This document shows positions 48,881 to 57,553 of a stretch of 64,000 nucleotides of DNA, piece after piece. How positions within the stretch are numbered: position 1 is the first letter of the stretch; each line of letters opens with the position of its first letter. Below the pieces are notes generated by a model. The model was not told the origin of the DNA and searched no databases. It was given only the letters and a program-made list of their open reading frames with translations. The stretch lies in the NCBI GenBank assembly GCA_964487685.1, contig CAZASA010000002.1, positions 1 to 64,000 on the forward strand, read 5' to 3'. A program made the translations under genes and the position numbers. This DNA comes from JABDGZ01 sp964487685. Lineage in GTDB: Bacteria > Omnitrophota > Gorgyraeia > Zapsychrales > Fredricksoniimonadaceae.

Positions 48881-50764
48881 ATGAATTCATTTGATTGTAT
48901 CGTTATAGGAGCAGGACATGCGGGGGTTGAGGCGGCTTTGAGTGCGGCCCGTATGGGGCTTAAGGTCGCTATGGTGACCCTATCTCAAGAGACCATAGGC
49001 CAGATGAGCTGTAACCCTGCCATCGGCGGGGTTGGTAAGGGGCAATTGGTCAAGGAGATCGATGCCTTGGGCGGCCAGATGGGTTTGGCGGCTGATTGCA
49101 CGGGTATTCAGTTCCGCCAGCTCAACGCTTCCAAAGGCCAGGCTGTCCGTTCTTCCCGCTGTCAATCCGACCGCAAACAATACCGTTTATATATGAAGCA
49201 GGTGGTCTTAAACCAACCCAATCTCGTTGTCATCGAAGATAAGGTCATTGAGCTCTTGGTGGAATCTGGGGAGGTTAAAGGTCTTGTAACCGCTGGCGGC
49301 CTGCATTTACAATCTCCGACAGTGGTTATCACCACCGGTACTTTTTTAGACGGGCGAATTCATATGGGGACACAGATCGTCTCCGGCGGCCGCATCGGTG
49401 AGCAGGCCTCCCAACGGCTTGCCCATTCCATCCGTGATCTTGGTTTTGAGGTGTTGATGTTCAAGACCGGCACACCGCCCAGGCTTGATGGACGTACCAT
49501 TGATTTTACACATATGGAACGACAGGATTCGGATGACCCGATCCTGCCGTTTTCTTTCAGGACACCTTTTATTGCACAGGACCGCAAACTTTTGCCATGT
49601 TTCATTACGCGTACGACCGAAGAGACCCATGATATCATCCGTGCCAATTTCCATTTATCGCCGATGTATTCCGGCCAGATCAAGGCCACCGGTGTCCGTT
49701 ATTGCCCCTCCATCGAAGACAAATTAAAAAAATTCGCCCACCGCTCGTCCCATCATGTTTTCCTGGAGCCTGAAGGGCTGGACACATTTGAATATTATCC
49801 AAACGGTATTTCGACCGGTCTTCCGGCTGATGTACAAGAGAAAATGGTCCATTCCATCCCGGGCCTAGAGAAGGCCGTGATGGTGCGTCCGGGCTATTCC
49901 ATTGAGCATGGGGTAGTGCCGGCCACCGAATTGAAACCAACGCTCGAGACCAAGAAGGTCAAAGGATTATATTTGGCAGGCCAGATCAATGGTACCACCG
50001 GATATGAAGAAGCCGGCGCCCAAGGATTGATCGCTGGGATCAACGCTGCTTTACAGGTGCAAAACAAAGAGCCGTTCATCTTGGGCCGCCACGAATCTTA
50101 TATCGGGGTCTTGATCGATGATCTGACCACCAAGGGCACTGAGGAGCCTTACCGGATGTTCACCTCGAGGGTGGAATACCGCCTGATCGTGCGTGAGGAC
50201 AATGCGGACAAGCGTTTGTCATCTTATGGGTATAAGTTCGGGTTATTATCTGACCAGGACAACCAAAAAATAATGGAGAAATATTCAGCGATCAACGATG
50301 AGATCGAACATTTACGCAGTACCAAGATCCCGCCAGGAACACCCTTGGATGAGATTTTAAAGAATGCCGCCAGTGCCCCTTTGCAGCAGTCTGTCTCCTT
50401 GTATGATCTGCTTAAAAGGCCGGAGATCAATTATGATATGATCTCGGGCTTTGACGGCACCTTAAAGGACCTAGGCCGTCAGGTGATCGCCCAGGTTGAA
50501 TATGAGATCAAATATGAAGGTTTTATCCATCGTCAGCAAAAAGAAGTGGAAAAATTCCGGCATATCGAATATATCCGTATCCCTGAGGGTTTTGATTTTA
50601 AGGAGATCCCGGGGCTTTCCAAAGAGATCGTCGAGAAACTTAACCGTTTTAATCCCGTCACCCTAGGACAAGCTAACCGGATATCCGGTGTGACCCCTTC
50701 AGCGATCACCGTATTGATGGTTTATTTAAAAAAATGGAATGCAGCAAAAAAAGACAAACTTTAA
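48881..50764 (+). CDS. mnmG: tRNA uridine-34 modification enzyme MnmG (GidA)
   Basis: 627 residues, full length. FAD-binding Rossmann start CIVIGAGHAGVEAALSAARMG, family blocks NPAIGGVGKGQLVKEIDALGG, GTFLDGRIHMG, TGTPPRLDGRTIDF and the C-terminal EAGAQGLIAGINAA plus VEYRLIVREDNAD. With MnmE it installs the aminomethyl or carboxymethylaminomethyl group at wobble U34. No SD sequence precedes the ATG. It ends 16 bases before cysK. Confidence 0.97.
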   Translation: MNSFDCIVIGAGHAGVEAALSAARMGLKVAMVTLSQETIGQMSCNPAIGGVGKGQLVKEIDALGGQMGLAADCTGIQFRQLNASKGQAVRSSRCQSDRKQYRLYMKQVVLNQPNLVVIEDKVIELLVESGEVKGLVTAGGLHLQSPTVVITTGTFLDGRIHMGTQIVSGGRIGEQASQRLAHSIRDLGFEVLMFKTGTPPRLDGRTIDFTHMERQDSDDPILPFSFRTPFIAQDRKLLPCFITRTTEETHDIIRANFHLSPMYSGQIKATGVRYCPSIEDKLKKFAHRSSHHVFLEPEGLDTFEYYPNGISTGLPADVQEKMVHSIPGLEKAVMVRPGYSIEHGVVPATELKPTLETKKVKGLYLAGQINGTTGYEEAGAQGLIAGINAALQVQNKEPFILGRHESYIGVLIDDLTTKGTEEPYRMFTSRVEYRLIVREDNADKRLSSYGYKFGLLSDQDNQKIMEKYSAINDEIEHLRSTKIPPGTPLDEILKNAASAPLQQSVSLYDLLKRPEINYDMISGFDGTLKDLGRQVIAQVEYEIKYEGFIHRQQKEVEKFRHIEYIRIPEGFDFKEIPGLSKEIVEKLNRFNPVTLGQANRISGVTPSAITVLMVYLKKWNAAKKDKL

Positions 50765-50780
50765 CCGGGAGAGATCACTC

Positions 50781-51716
50781 ATGAAAATCGCCAATGATAT
50801 CACAGAATTGATCGGCAATACGCCTTTAGTCAAACTTAATAAGGTTACGAAAGGCTGTCAGGCTACGGTGCTGGCAAAACTGGAATTCTTTAATCCTTTA
50901 AGTTCAGTCAAGGACAGGATCGGTTTTAACATGATCCGTGCCGCCGAGAAAGAAGGGAAGATCAAGGCCAACACCGTCATTGTTGAGCCAACTTCCGGAA
51001 ATACCGGCATTGCCCTGGCCTTTGTCTGTGCGGTCAAAGGTTATAAATTGATGCTGACCATGCCTGAGACGATGAGCTTGGAGCGTCGGGCTTTATTAAG
51101 GGCTTTAGGCGCAGAACTGGTTTTAACGCCTGGCCCGGAAGGGATGAAGGGGGCGATCAAAAAAGCCAAAGATATCCTGGATTCTGATCCGGATAAATAT
51201 TTTATGCCCCAGCAATTTGATAATCCCGCGAATGTCGAGATCCACCGGTTGACAACGGCCGAAGAGATATGGCGTGATACGGACGGTAAGGTGGATATAT
51301 TGGTCTCTGGGGTTGGCACAGGCGGCACGATCACGGGTATTGCCCAGGTGATCAAGCAGCGCAAGCCTTCATTTAAAGCGATCGCTGTTGAGCCGGTCAC
51401 CTCACCAGTCCTTTCCGGTGGACAGGCAGGTCCTCACAAGATCCAGGGCATCGGAGCAGGATTTATTCCCAGCATTGTGGATGTGAAGCTTATTGATGAG
51501 GTCATCCAGGTTTCCAATGATGAGTCCTTTGCTATGGCCAAGAGATTGATCCGTGAGGAAGGCATTCTTTGCGGGATTTCATCCGGTGCAGCGGTCACTG
51601 CGGCTGTGAAGGTGGCCATGCGCCCGGAGAATAAGGGCAAGATGATCGTTGCGATCATTCCATCCACCGGCGAGCGTTATTTATCTACCGATCTTTTTGC
51701 TGAGTATCGTTCATAA
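50781..51716 (+). CDS. cysK: Cysteine synthase A (O-acetylserine sulfhydrylase)
   Basis: 311 residues from ATG 50781 with GGGAGAG 7 bases upstream; an in-frame ATG at 50739 within mnmG is rejected. Fold type II PLP enzyme: ITELIGNTPLVKLNKV, PLP lysine in NPLSSVKDRIGFNMI, substrate loop EPTSGNTGIALAF and phosphate loop SGVGTGGTITGIAQV. It makes cysteine from O-acetylserine and sulfide. The 3' end overlaps the 3' end of the convergent thiF gene by 6 bases; cysteine is the sulfur source for thiamine synthesis. Confidence 0.95.
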   Translation: MKIANDITELIGNTPLVKLNKVTKGCQATVLAKLEFFNPLSSVKDRIGFNMIRAAEKEGKIKANTVIVEPTSGNTGIALAFVCAVKGYKLMLTMPETMSLERRALLRALGAELVLTPGPEGMKGAIKKAKDILDSDPDKYFMPQQFDNPANVEIHRLTTAEEIWRDTDGKVDILVSGVGTGGTITGIAQVIKQRKPSFKAIAVEPVTSPVLSGGQAGPHKIQGIGAGFIPSIVDVKLIDEVIQVSNDESFAMAKRLIREEGILCGISSGAAVTAAVKVAMRPENKGKMIVAIIPSTGERYLSTDLFAEYRS

Positions 51717-52316
51717 CCCAAGGGTTTGATCGAGGACGATCTCGGCCATCATGGCGGCGCATTGGGTCACGCGCGGGGCCATGGGTGGATGTCCTTTGGC
51801 GCTGTCAGTACTGCGGTCCCCGCAAATATAGACATTGCCCATTTTCTTGACGGTCATGGGCTTTTTTTCTTTTAATCCTGCCATCCCAACCCCGCTGATG
51901 ACCAAAGGGAAACGCGGCGCGTAATACTGCACGAACCGGTACTTCCAGTCCGTCACATCAAAAGCTTCAACGATAATATCAAATCCTTTAAAAAATTCTT
52001 CAGCATTGCCTTCATGCCATTTGGTTTGGTGGACCACTATATTAGCGTCGGGGTTAATGTCCAGGAGCCGTGTTTTAAGGACTTCAACCTTGGGCCGTCC
52101 TATCTCAGCGGTGAAATACTGCTGGCGGTTGAGATTGGAGGCATCGATCACGTCTTGGTCGATGATCTCAAGGCACTTGAAACCCGAACGCACCAGGATC
52201 ATAGCGCAGTTAGAACCCAAGCCGCCGGCGCCGCCAATACCGATCTTGCGGGACTGGATCAGGGCTAATTGATCAGCGTTAAGGTATTTTAAAAGACCTT
52301 GTTCAAAGGCGTTCAT
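51711..52316 (-). CDS. thiF: ThiS adenylyltransferase ThiF
   Basis: 201 residues. E1-like Rossmann fold: KIGIGGAGGLGSNCAMILVRSG (ATP-binding) and DQDVIDASNLNRQQYF with the conserved Asp and Arg. It adenylates the C-terminal Gly of ThiS before sulfur transfer. It is shorter than E. coli ThiF and lacks the paired zinc Cys of larger forms, like the short ThiF of anaerobes. It is the last gene of thiS-thiG-thiH-thiF and overlaps thiH by four bases. Confidence 0.92.
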   Translation of the reverse strand: MNAFEQGLLKYLNADQLALIQSRKIGIGGAGGLGSNCAMILVRSGFKCLEIIDQDVIDASNLNRQQYFTAEIGRPKVEVLKTRLLDINPDANIVVHQTKWHEGNAEEFFKGFDIIVEAFDVTDWKYRFVQYYAPRFPLVISGVGMAGLKEKKPMTVKKMGNVYICGDRSTDSAKGHPPMAPRVTQCAAMMAEIVLDQTLGL

Positions 52317-53332
52317 AGGGCGTTTTCAATATGGCGCCAGTCCGTAAATACAGGATCAAAATTCTTGGCTTTAAGAAGGCTTATGATCTGGGCAACACTG
52401 CGTTCGTCCTTGATATCGAATTGCGGGTCCTGGTTCTTTTCTTCCAGCAGGGTGTAGCCGCCGACCGACGTGTTTGAACCTGCCGACATACGGGTGATGC
52501 CGATCTCTAAAAGATGGTCGCGTAGTCTGGGTTCTTCGCGGGTGGAAAGATTGATGCCTACCCGGGGAAATAAAATTCGGGTCAAGGCGATGATCTTGAC
52601 GAACTGCGCATCATCGACGTCACAATGGCCCAAGGCTTCTGATTTGACCGTGCGAAGCCGGGGGAATGAGACGCTGTATTCAACCCCGGGAAAAGCTTTT
52701 TCCAATTCCCTTAAATGCTGGTAAAGCGCATAGGTGTCCTGGACAACATCGCTCAAGCCCAAAAGGATCCCTAAGGACAGATGGCGCATACCGGCTTGGG
52801 CCGCGCGTCTTGGCGTTTGATACCTGAAATCATAATCTTTTTTATAGCCGGATAAATGCACCTGGGCGTAGCGTGTTCGGTCATAGGTTTCCTGATAAAC
52901 AGTGATACCATCCACCCCGGCGGCGAATAATTCCTGGTATTCGGGCATTTGCATCGGATGCACTTCAAGGGCAATGCCCTGGAAATATTCTGAGCCGATC
53001 ATGGCCGCTTCTTTTAAATACGACACAGGGGTATGTTTATAGGACTCGCCGGTCAACATTAGGATATTGCGAATACCTTGCCCGTGGATGTACTGCATTT
53101 CCTTGCGGTACTGCTCGGGTTCAAGCTTCATCCGCTGGATCTTGTGCTGACTGTGGAATCCGCAATAGGTGCAATGGCTGGAACAGAAATTGGATAAGTA
53201 CAAAGGTCCATAAAGACTTATAGCACGGCCGAAATATTGCCGTGTCGTTTGGGCTGCCTGAAGGGCCAGCGCTTCGACGGATCGCGGTGATCTATCAGTG
53301 AGAATATTTTTAATTTGCTGGAACGTCATCAT
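52313..53332 (-). CDS. thiH: 2-iminoacetate synthase ThiH
   Basis: 339 residues. Radical SAM enzyme with CSSHCTYCGFHSQ (CX3CX2CX) near residue 50 and the glycine-rich block LMLTGESYKHTPVSYL. It cleaves tyrosine to dehydroglycine (2-iminoacetate) for the thiazole ring, the route used by anaerobes in place of the oxygen-requiring ThiO; this hints at an anaerobic life. It overlaps thiG by 23 bases. Confidence 0.95.
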   Translation of the reverse strand: MMTFQQIKNILTDRSPRSVEALALQAAQTTRQYFGRAISLYGPLYLSNFCSSHCTYCGFHSQHKIQRMKLEPEQYRKEMQYIHGQGIRNILMLTGESYKHTPVSYLKEAAMIGSEYFQGIALEVHPMQMPEYQELFAAGVDGITVYQETYDRTRYAQVHLSGYKKDYDFRYQTPRRAAQAGMRHLSLGILLGLSDVVQDTYALYQHLRELEKAFPGVEYSVSFPRLRTVKSEALGHCDVDDAQFVKIIALTRILFPRVGINLSTREEPRLRDHLLEIGITRMSAGSNTSVGGYTLLEEKNQDPQFDIKDERSVAQIISLLKAKNFDPVFTDWRHIENAL

Positions 53333-54098
53333 ACAAAAATCCCGTCAGGGGTGAGGAGGCATTAGCTAAAAAATTCTTAAGAGGCAAACCGCTTAAATAG
53401 GCCATACGTCCGGCTTCAACAGCTAAAGCAAAGGCACGGGCCAGTGTCGCCGGATCCTGGGCGGAGGCGACCGCAGTATTGACCAAGACAGCATCCGCGC
53501 CCATTTCCATGGCTTCAGCCGCTTGGGAGGGGGCTCCGATGCCGGCATCCACGATGATGGGAAGGTCGATCTCATCGATCAAAACCTGGATAAATTCCTT
53601 GGTCTTCAAGCCCTGATTACTGCCGATAAAAGAGCCCAAGGGCATGACTGTCGCGGCACCAGCTTTAACAAGGGCACGCGCGGTATATAGATCGGGTGTA
53701 ATGTAGGGCAGTACCACAAAGCCTTCGGCCGCGAGGATCTCGGTTGCTTTGATGGTTTCCTGATTGTCAGGAAGTAAATATTTACTGTCATTGATCACTT
53801 CGATCTTGACCCAATTGCCGCAGCCTGATGCTTTGGCCAGACGAGCGATGCGCACCGCTTCCTGGGCGTTACGCGCACCGGAGGTGTTCGTTAATAGTGT
53901 TACATGCGGGGGAATGAATTCCAGGATATTTTCTTCATGGCGTTCAAGGTCAATACGGCGAAGAGCCACGGTGACGATTTGACTGCCGCTTGCGGCAATG
54001 CTTTGGGCCAGGTCATTTTTACTTTTGAATTTTCCGGTACCCAACAAAAAACGGCTGGTAAATGATTTGCCCGCGATCACTAAAGCAGGATCGGTCAT
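53310..54098 (-). CDS. thiG: Thiazole synthase ThiG
   Basis: 262 residues from ATG at 54098 (upstream in-frame codons to 54137 rejected because they cover the thiS end). Barrel with FLLGTGKFKSKNDLAQSI, the Schiff-base Lys in NWVKIEVINDSKYLLPD, and the phosphate sites VMPLGSFIGSNQG and VDAGIGAPSQAAEAMEMGADAVLVNTAVA. It joins DXP, iminoacetate and ThiS-bound sulfur to form the thiazole phosphate. Start one base after the thiS stop. Confidence 0.96.
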   Translation of the reverse strand: MTDPALVIAGKSFTSRFLLGTGKFKSKNDLAQSIAASGSQIVTVALRRIDLERHEENILEFIPPHVTLLTNTSGARNAQEAVRIARLAKASGCGNWVKIEVINDSKYLLPDNQETIKATEILAAEGFVVLPYITPDLYTARALVKAGAATVMPLGSFIGSNQGLKTKEFIQVLIDEIDLPIIVDAGIGAPSQAAEAMEMGADAVLVNTAVASAQDPATLARAFALAVEAGRMAYLSGLPLKNFLANASSPLTGFLYDDVPAN

Positions 54099-54099
54099 C

Positions 54100-54300
54100 T
54101 TAACCACCACCGACGAAGGTGACCAGTTCCAGGGCATCGCCGTTTTTAAGCGTTGTCTGGGGCCATTTTTCTGAAGGTATGATATTACCGTTTAGTTCAG
54201 TGATCACATGTTTGGGCTGTTTGCAAAAACCCGCGACAATTTCAGACAAGTTCTTTGCCGTGTCCAATTGTTGGGATGTACCATTGATGGTGATATTCAT
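54100..54300 (-). CDS. thiS: Sulfur carrier protein ThiS
   Basis: 66 residues, beta-grasp fold with the required Gly-Gly C-terminus (ending FVGGG, one Gly more than usual). Its C-terminal thiocarboxylate gives sulfur to ThiG. GCGAGG lies 7 bases before the ATG. It is the first gene of the operon; the 234-base region upstream, shared with speD, shows no TPP riboswitch that I can recognise. thiC and thiE are not nearby. Confidence 0.93.
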   Translation of the reverse strand: MNITINGTSQQLDTAKNLSEIVAGFCKQPKHVITELNGNIIPSEKWPQTTLKNGDALELVTFVGGG

Positions 54301-54479
54301 AACGTACCTCGCTAATTTTCAATGTTTCATTCTAATTTATTTGCCCTAAAAAAGCAAATTTTTGCGGGGCGCATAAATATTTAATAATAATATTTACAGC
54401 CATATTTTTGATATAAAATATCCCTGTTGGAATTGATTTTAGCCGCAAAAATATATCTTTTATTTCCGGGCGTTTTTTG

Positions 54480-54485
54480 TATAAT
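54480..54485 (+). promoter_or_regulatory. -10 box candidate for the SpeD-like gene
   Basis: Consensus TATAAT (54480-54485), 49 bases before the ATG at 54535; the -35 region is poor. Confidence 0.35.
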
Positions 54486-54534
54486 ATTGCGTTTCTATTG
54501 AAAGACCAAAGCGCAAAAAAAGGACGGCCAATAA

Positions 54535-54954
54535 ATGAGCAAATCCGCTGTATTCGGTTATGAGCTTCTGCTTGACCTGTATGAATGCAAACAGGGTGTC
54601 TGTGATGATCTGACGTTATGTTACAATTTTCTCGATGAGATCGTAGGTTTCCTGGGCATGGAAAAGCAGGCCCCTCCGTCGATCTTCCGCTCTGACGGTG
54701 TGCGCTTCCCGGACAAAGCAGGGCTTTCCGGCTGGGTGCCCTTGATCGAGAGTTCCATTGTCATCCACACCTTGACCCCCAAAGATTTTATTACGGTTGA
54801 TATTTATTGCTGCCGTTCCTTTGACCGTAAAAAAGCGGAAGAGTTTTGCCGCGGTTATTTCGCCCCCAAGACATTGCAGGCGCAGTTTGTTGAACGGGGT
54901 TTAAATTATTACCAGGAAAATGCGCCTTCTGCCAAAGAAATGGCGCATAAGTAA
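54535..54954 (+). CDS. SpeD-like pyruvoyl-dependent decarboxylase (AdoMet decarboxylase family)
   Basis: 139 residues, the size of bacterial SpeD proenzymes. The self-cleavage site is kept as Glu72-Ser73, with His78 and Cys93 at the +5 and +20 positions that match the Ser63, His68 and Cys83 of the Thermotoga enzyme. The usual ESHISIHTWPE becomes ESSIVIHTLTP: the His after the pyruvoyl Ser is Ser and the WPE is lost. It may still decarboxylate S-adenosylmethionine for spermidine, or a changed substrate such as arginine or ornithine, as reported for some SpeD homologues. No speE gene is near. Confidence 0.75.
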   Translation: MSKSAVFGYELLLDLYECKQGVCDDLTLCYNFLDEIVGFLGMEKQAPPSIFRSDGVRFPDKAGLSGWVPLIESSIVIHTLTPKDFITVDIYCCRSFDRKKAEEFCRGYFAPKTLQAQFVERGLNYYQENAPSAKEMAHK

Positions 54955-55002
54955 CACTGACGTAAAACAAGTGTTATCCTTAGCTGGCGAAGGATTTGAT
55001 TG

Positions 55003-55033
55003 AAAGGGGATTGGCTAAAAACTGATCCCCTTT
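55003..55033 (+). terminator. Hairpin between the SpeD-like gene and leuS
   Basis: AAAGGGGAT (55003-55011) pairs with ATCCCCTTT (55025-55033), followed by ATTATTT. A second stem ATCCTT/AAGGAT lies at 54977-54996. It may be a terminator or a leuS leader structure; no T-box features were seen. Confidence 0.5.
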
Positions 55034-55049
55034 ATTATTTGAGGCGAAC

Positions 55050-57533
55050 ATGCCCTATACCACTAATGACATCAGGGAAATTGAAAGCAAATGGCAGGAG
55101 TTTTGGGAGAAGAATAAAGTCTTTTATGTAGAGACCGATCCTTCAAAACCCAAATACTATGTGCTGGAAATGTTCCCCTATCCTTCGGGGAAGATCCACA
55201 TGGGCCATGTGCGTAATTACACCATCGCGGATGTGATCGCGCGCTATAAGATGATGCGGGGGTTTAATGTCCTGCACCCTATCGGCTATGATGCCTTTGG
55301 CCAGCCCGCGGAAAACGCCGCCATTAAGAACAAGACCAATCCTTCCCAATGGACCTACCAATGCATCACCCAGATGCATGATGAATTAAAGAAAATGGGA
55401 TTCTCTTATGATTGGGGCCGGGAACTGGCCACCTGCGATGCCGAATATTATAAGTGGAACCAATGGATATTTATCAAGATGTACGAGCGGGGGCTCAGTT
55501 ATAAAAAAGCCTCTTCAGTCAATTGGTGCCCGGATTGCGAGACCACCCTGGCCAATGAGGAAGTGATCAACGGCCTTTGCTGGCGCTGTAAGACCCCGGT
55601 CATTCAAAAAGATTTAGAACAATGGTATTTGAGGATCACCCAATTCGCGCCTGACTTGCTGGAAGACTTAAAAAAATTAGACCAATGGCCTTCCCGTGTT
55701 CGGGCCATGCAGGAGAACTGGATCGGTAAGAGTTATGGGGTTGAGATCTCCTTTAAGGTCCAGGGCTCAAAAGAAATCATCAATGTTTTTACGACCAGGG
55801 CAGACACCATCTTTGGTGCCACCTATGTGGTTTTGGCCCCCGAACATCCCATGGTCAAAAAATTGACCAAGGGGACACCGCAGGAAAAAGAGACCCTCGC
55901 GTTTATCGAAAAGACCGCCAATAAAAGCAAGTCCCTGCGCATGTCCGGTGATCAACGCAAGGAAGGGGTATTTATCGGTCGTCAGGCAGTCAATCCCGTA
56001 AACAATGAAACCATCCCTATTTTTATCGGGGACTATGTCTTGATGGAATACGGGACAGGGGCCATCATGGCTGTTCCCACCCATGACCAGCGTGATTTTG
56101 AATTTGCCAGGCAGTATAAATTACCTATGCGTATTGTGATCCAAGACCCTAAAAATCCTTCGATCGCCGTCGAAAACATGACCCAGGCTTATGTGGAAGA
56201 AGGCGTGCTCGTTAATTCCGGGGAATTTAACAAGGTCCCTAATGAAGAGGCCAAAAAGAAGATCGGCGAATGGATGCAGCACAAACGGTTAGGCAAGCTT
56301 AGTATCCATTGGCGTTTGCGTGATTGGTTGATCTCCCGCCAGCGTTACTGGGGAACGCCAATTCCTATGATCTATTGCCCTGAATGTGGGATGGTTCCGG
56401 TACCTTACCATCAATTGCCGGTGGAATTGCCCAAGGATGTCGAGATCACCGGTGAAGGCGGTTCACCCTTGGCCAAGGCAAGGTCTTTTGTTGAATGCCC
56501 GTGCCCCAAATGCGGCAAGCCTGCCCGCCGGGAAACAGATACCATGGCGACCTTCTTTGATTCGTCCTGGTATTTCCTGCGTTTCTGCTCGGCGCATCTT
56601 AATGAAGAGATCTTTGATAAGGCTGATGCCCAGTATTGGATGCCGGTGGACCAGTATATCGGCGGTATTGAGCATGCGATCCTGCATTTATTATACGCCA
56701 GATTTTTTACCAAATTTTTTAAAGACATGGGCTTGATCAGCGGGGATGAACCCTTTACACGGCTATTGACACAGGGCATGGTGCTCAAGGACGGGGAAGT
56801 GATGTCCAAATCCAGAGGCAATACCGTCGATCCTGATGAAGTGTTATCTAAATACGGAGCAGATACCCTGCGTTTGTTCATTTTGTTCGCCGCGCCCCCG
56901 GAAGACCAGTTGGAATGGAATGATAATGGCCTGGAAGGATCATGGAAATTCTTAAATCGTATCTATCGCATGGTTGAGGACAGGTATTATAGAGGCGTTG
57001 ATACCATGTCCGCCGATGCCAAGGATCCCGAGAACCAGAAATTGGAATTGGAGCGCAATAAAGCCATCAAGCTCGTCACCCAATCATTTGAAGAAGGATA
57101 TAAATTTAATACGGCGATCAGTCATTTGATGGTTTTGGCCAATGCCATTGATAAATATCCGTATGCCAAATCAGATGAGCCCAGCCGTCGGATTTTGCTG
57201 AATAGTTCTATTGAAACCCTGGTGCTCTTGTTGTCCCCCTTCAGTCCGCATGTGGCCGAGGAGATGTGGCAGATGATGGGGAAGCCTGAACCTACCATGG
57301 CGCGGGTGGCCTGGCCTGTCTTTGATGAGAAAGCACTAAAGACGAGTACGATCATGATCGCGGTACAGGTCAACGGCCGTGTTCGTGCCCAAATAGAGAT
57401 CGCTCCGGATATGCCGCAGGATGAATTGCGTAAAATTTGTTTGGCCAATCCAGGTGTCGCCAAATATGCAACAGATGCAGCCGTTAAAAAATTCATCGTT
57501 GTGCCCAATAAACTTGTAAGCATAGTGGTCTGA
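55050..57533 (+). CDS. leuS: Leucyl-tRNA synthetase
   Basis: 827 residues. Class I synthetase with the HIGH motif as HMGH (residues 50-53, in YPSGKIHMGHVRNYTIADV) and KMSKS as VMSKS (residues 584-588). A zinc-type CPDC/CWRC site is at about residues 158-178, and an editing (CP1) domain with the threonine-rich region and TRADTIFGATYVVLAPEHP follows. It charges tRNA-Leu. GAGG lies 5 bases before the ATG. Single-subunit bacterial form, normal length. Confidence 0.97.
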   Translation: MPYTTNDIREIESKWQEFWEKNKVFYVETDPSKPKYYVLEMFPYPSGKIHMGHVRNYTIADVIARYKMMRGFNVLHPIGYDAFGQPAENAAIKNKTNPSQWTYQCITQMHDELKKMGFSYDWGRELATCDAEYYKWNQWIFIKMYERGLSYKKASSVNWCPDCETTLANEEVINGLCWRCKTPVIQKDLEQWYLRITQFAPDLLEDLKKLDQWPSRVRAMQENWIGKSYGVEISFKVQGSKEIINVFTTRADTIFGATYVVLAPEHPMVKKLTKGTPQEKETLAFIEKTANKSKSLRMSGDQRKEGVFIGRQAVNPVNNETIPIFIGDYVLMEYGTGAIMAVPTHDQRDFEFARQYKLPMRIVIQDPKNPSIAVENMTQAYVEEGVLVNSGEFNKVPNEEAKKKIGEWMQHKRLGKLSIHWRLRDWLISRQRYWGTPIPMIYCPECGMVPVPYHQLPVELPKDVEITGEGGSPLAKARSFVECPCPKCGKPARRETDTMATFFDSSWYFLRFCSAHLNEEIFDKADAQYWMPVDQYIGGIEHAILHLLYARFFTKFFKDMGLISGDEPFTRLLTQGMVLKDGEVMSKSRGNTVDPDEVLSKYGADTLRLFILFAAPPEDQLEWNDNGLEGSWKFLNRIYRMVEDRYYRGVDTMSADAKDPENQKLELERNKAIKLVTQSFEEGYKFNTAISHLMVLANAIDKYPYAKSDEPSRRILLNSSIETLVLLLSPFSPHVAEEMWQMMGKPEPTMARVAWPVFDEKALKTSTIMIAVQVNGRVRAQIEIAPDMPQDELRKICLANPGVAKYATDAAVKKFIVVPNKLVSIVV

Positions 57534-57535
57534 TT

Positions 57536-57546
57536 TTTGCTATACT
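57536..57546 (+). promoter_or_regulatory. Extended -10 promoter candidate before the EndoQ gene, leaderless type
   Basis: TTTTGCTATACT: TG (57538-57539) one base before TATACT (57541-57546), with 7 bases to the ATG at 57554 and no SD sequence. Confidence 0.4.
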
Positions 57547-57553
57547 GGTTTTC

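Noticed and set aside
54301..54534. TPP riboswitch upstream of thiS
   Set aside because: The region lacks the conserved CTGAGA and ACCTGATCTGGATAATGCCAG-like segments on the complement strand; it is mostly AT-rich.
54955..55049. T-box leader of leuS
   Set aside because: Short hairpins are present, but the region is under 100 bases and has no T-box consensus or specifier arrangement.
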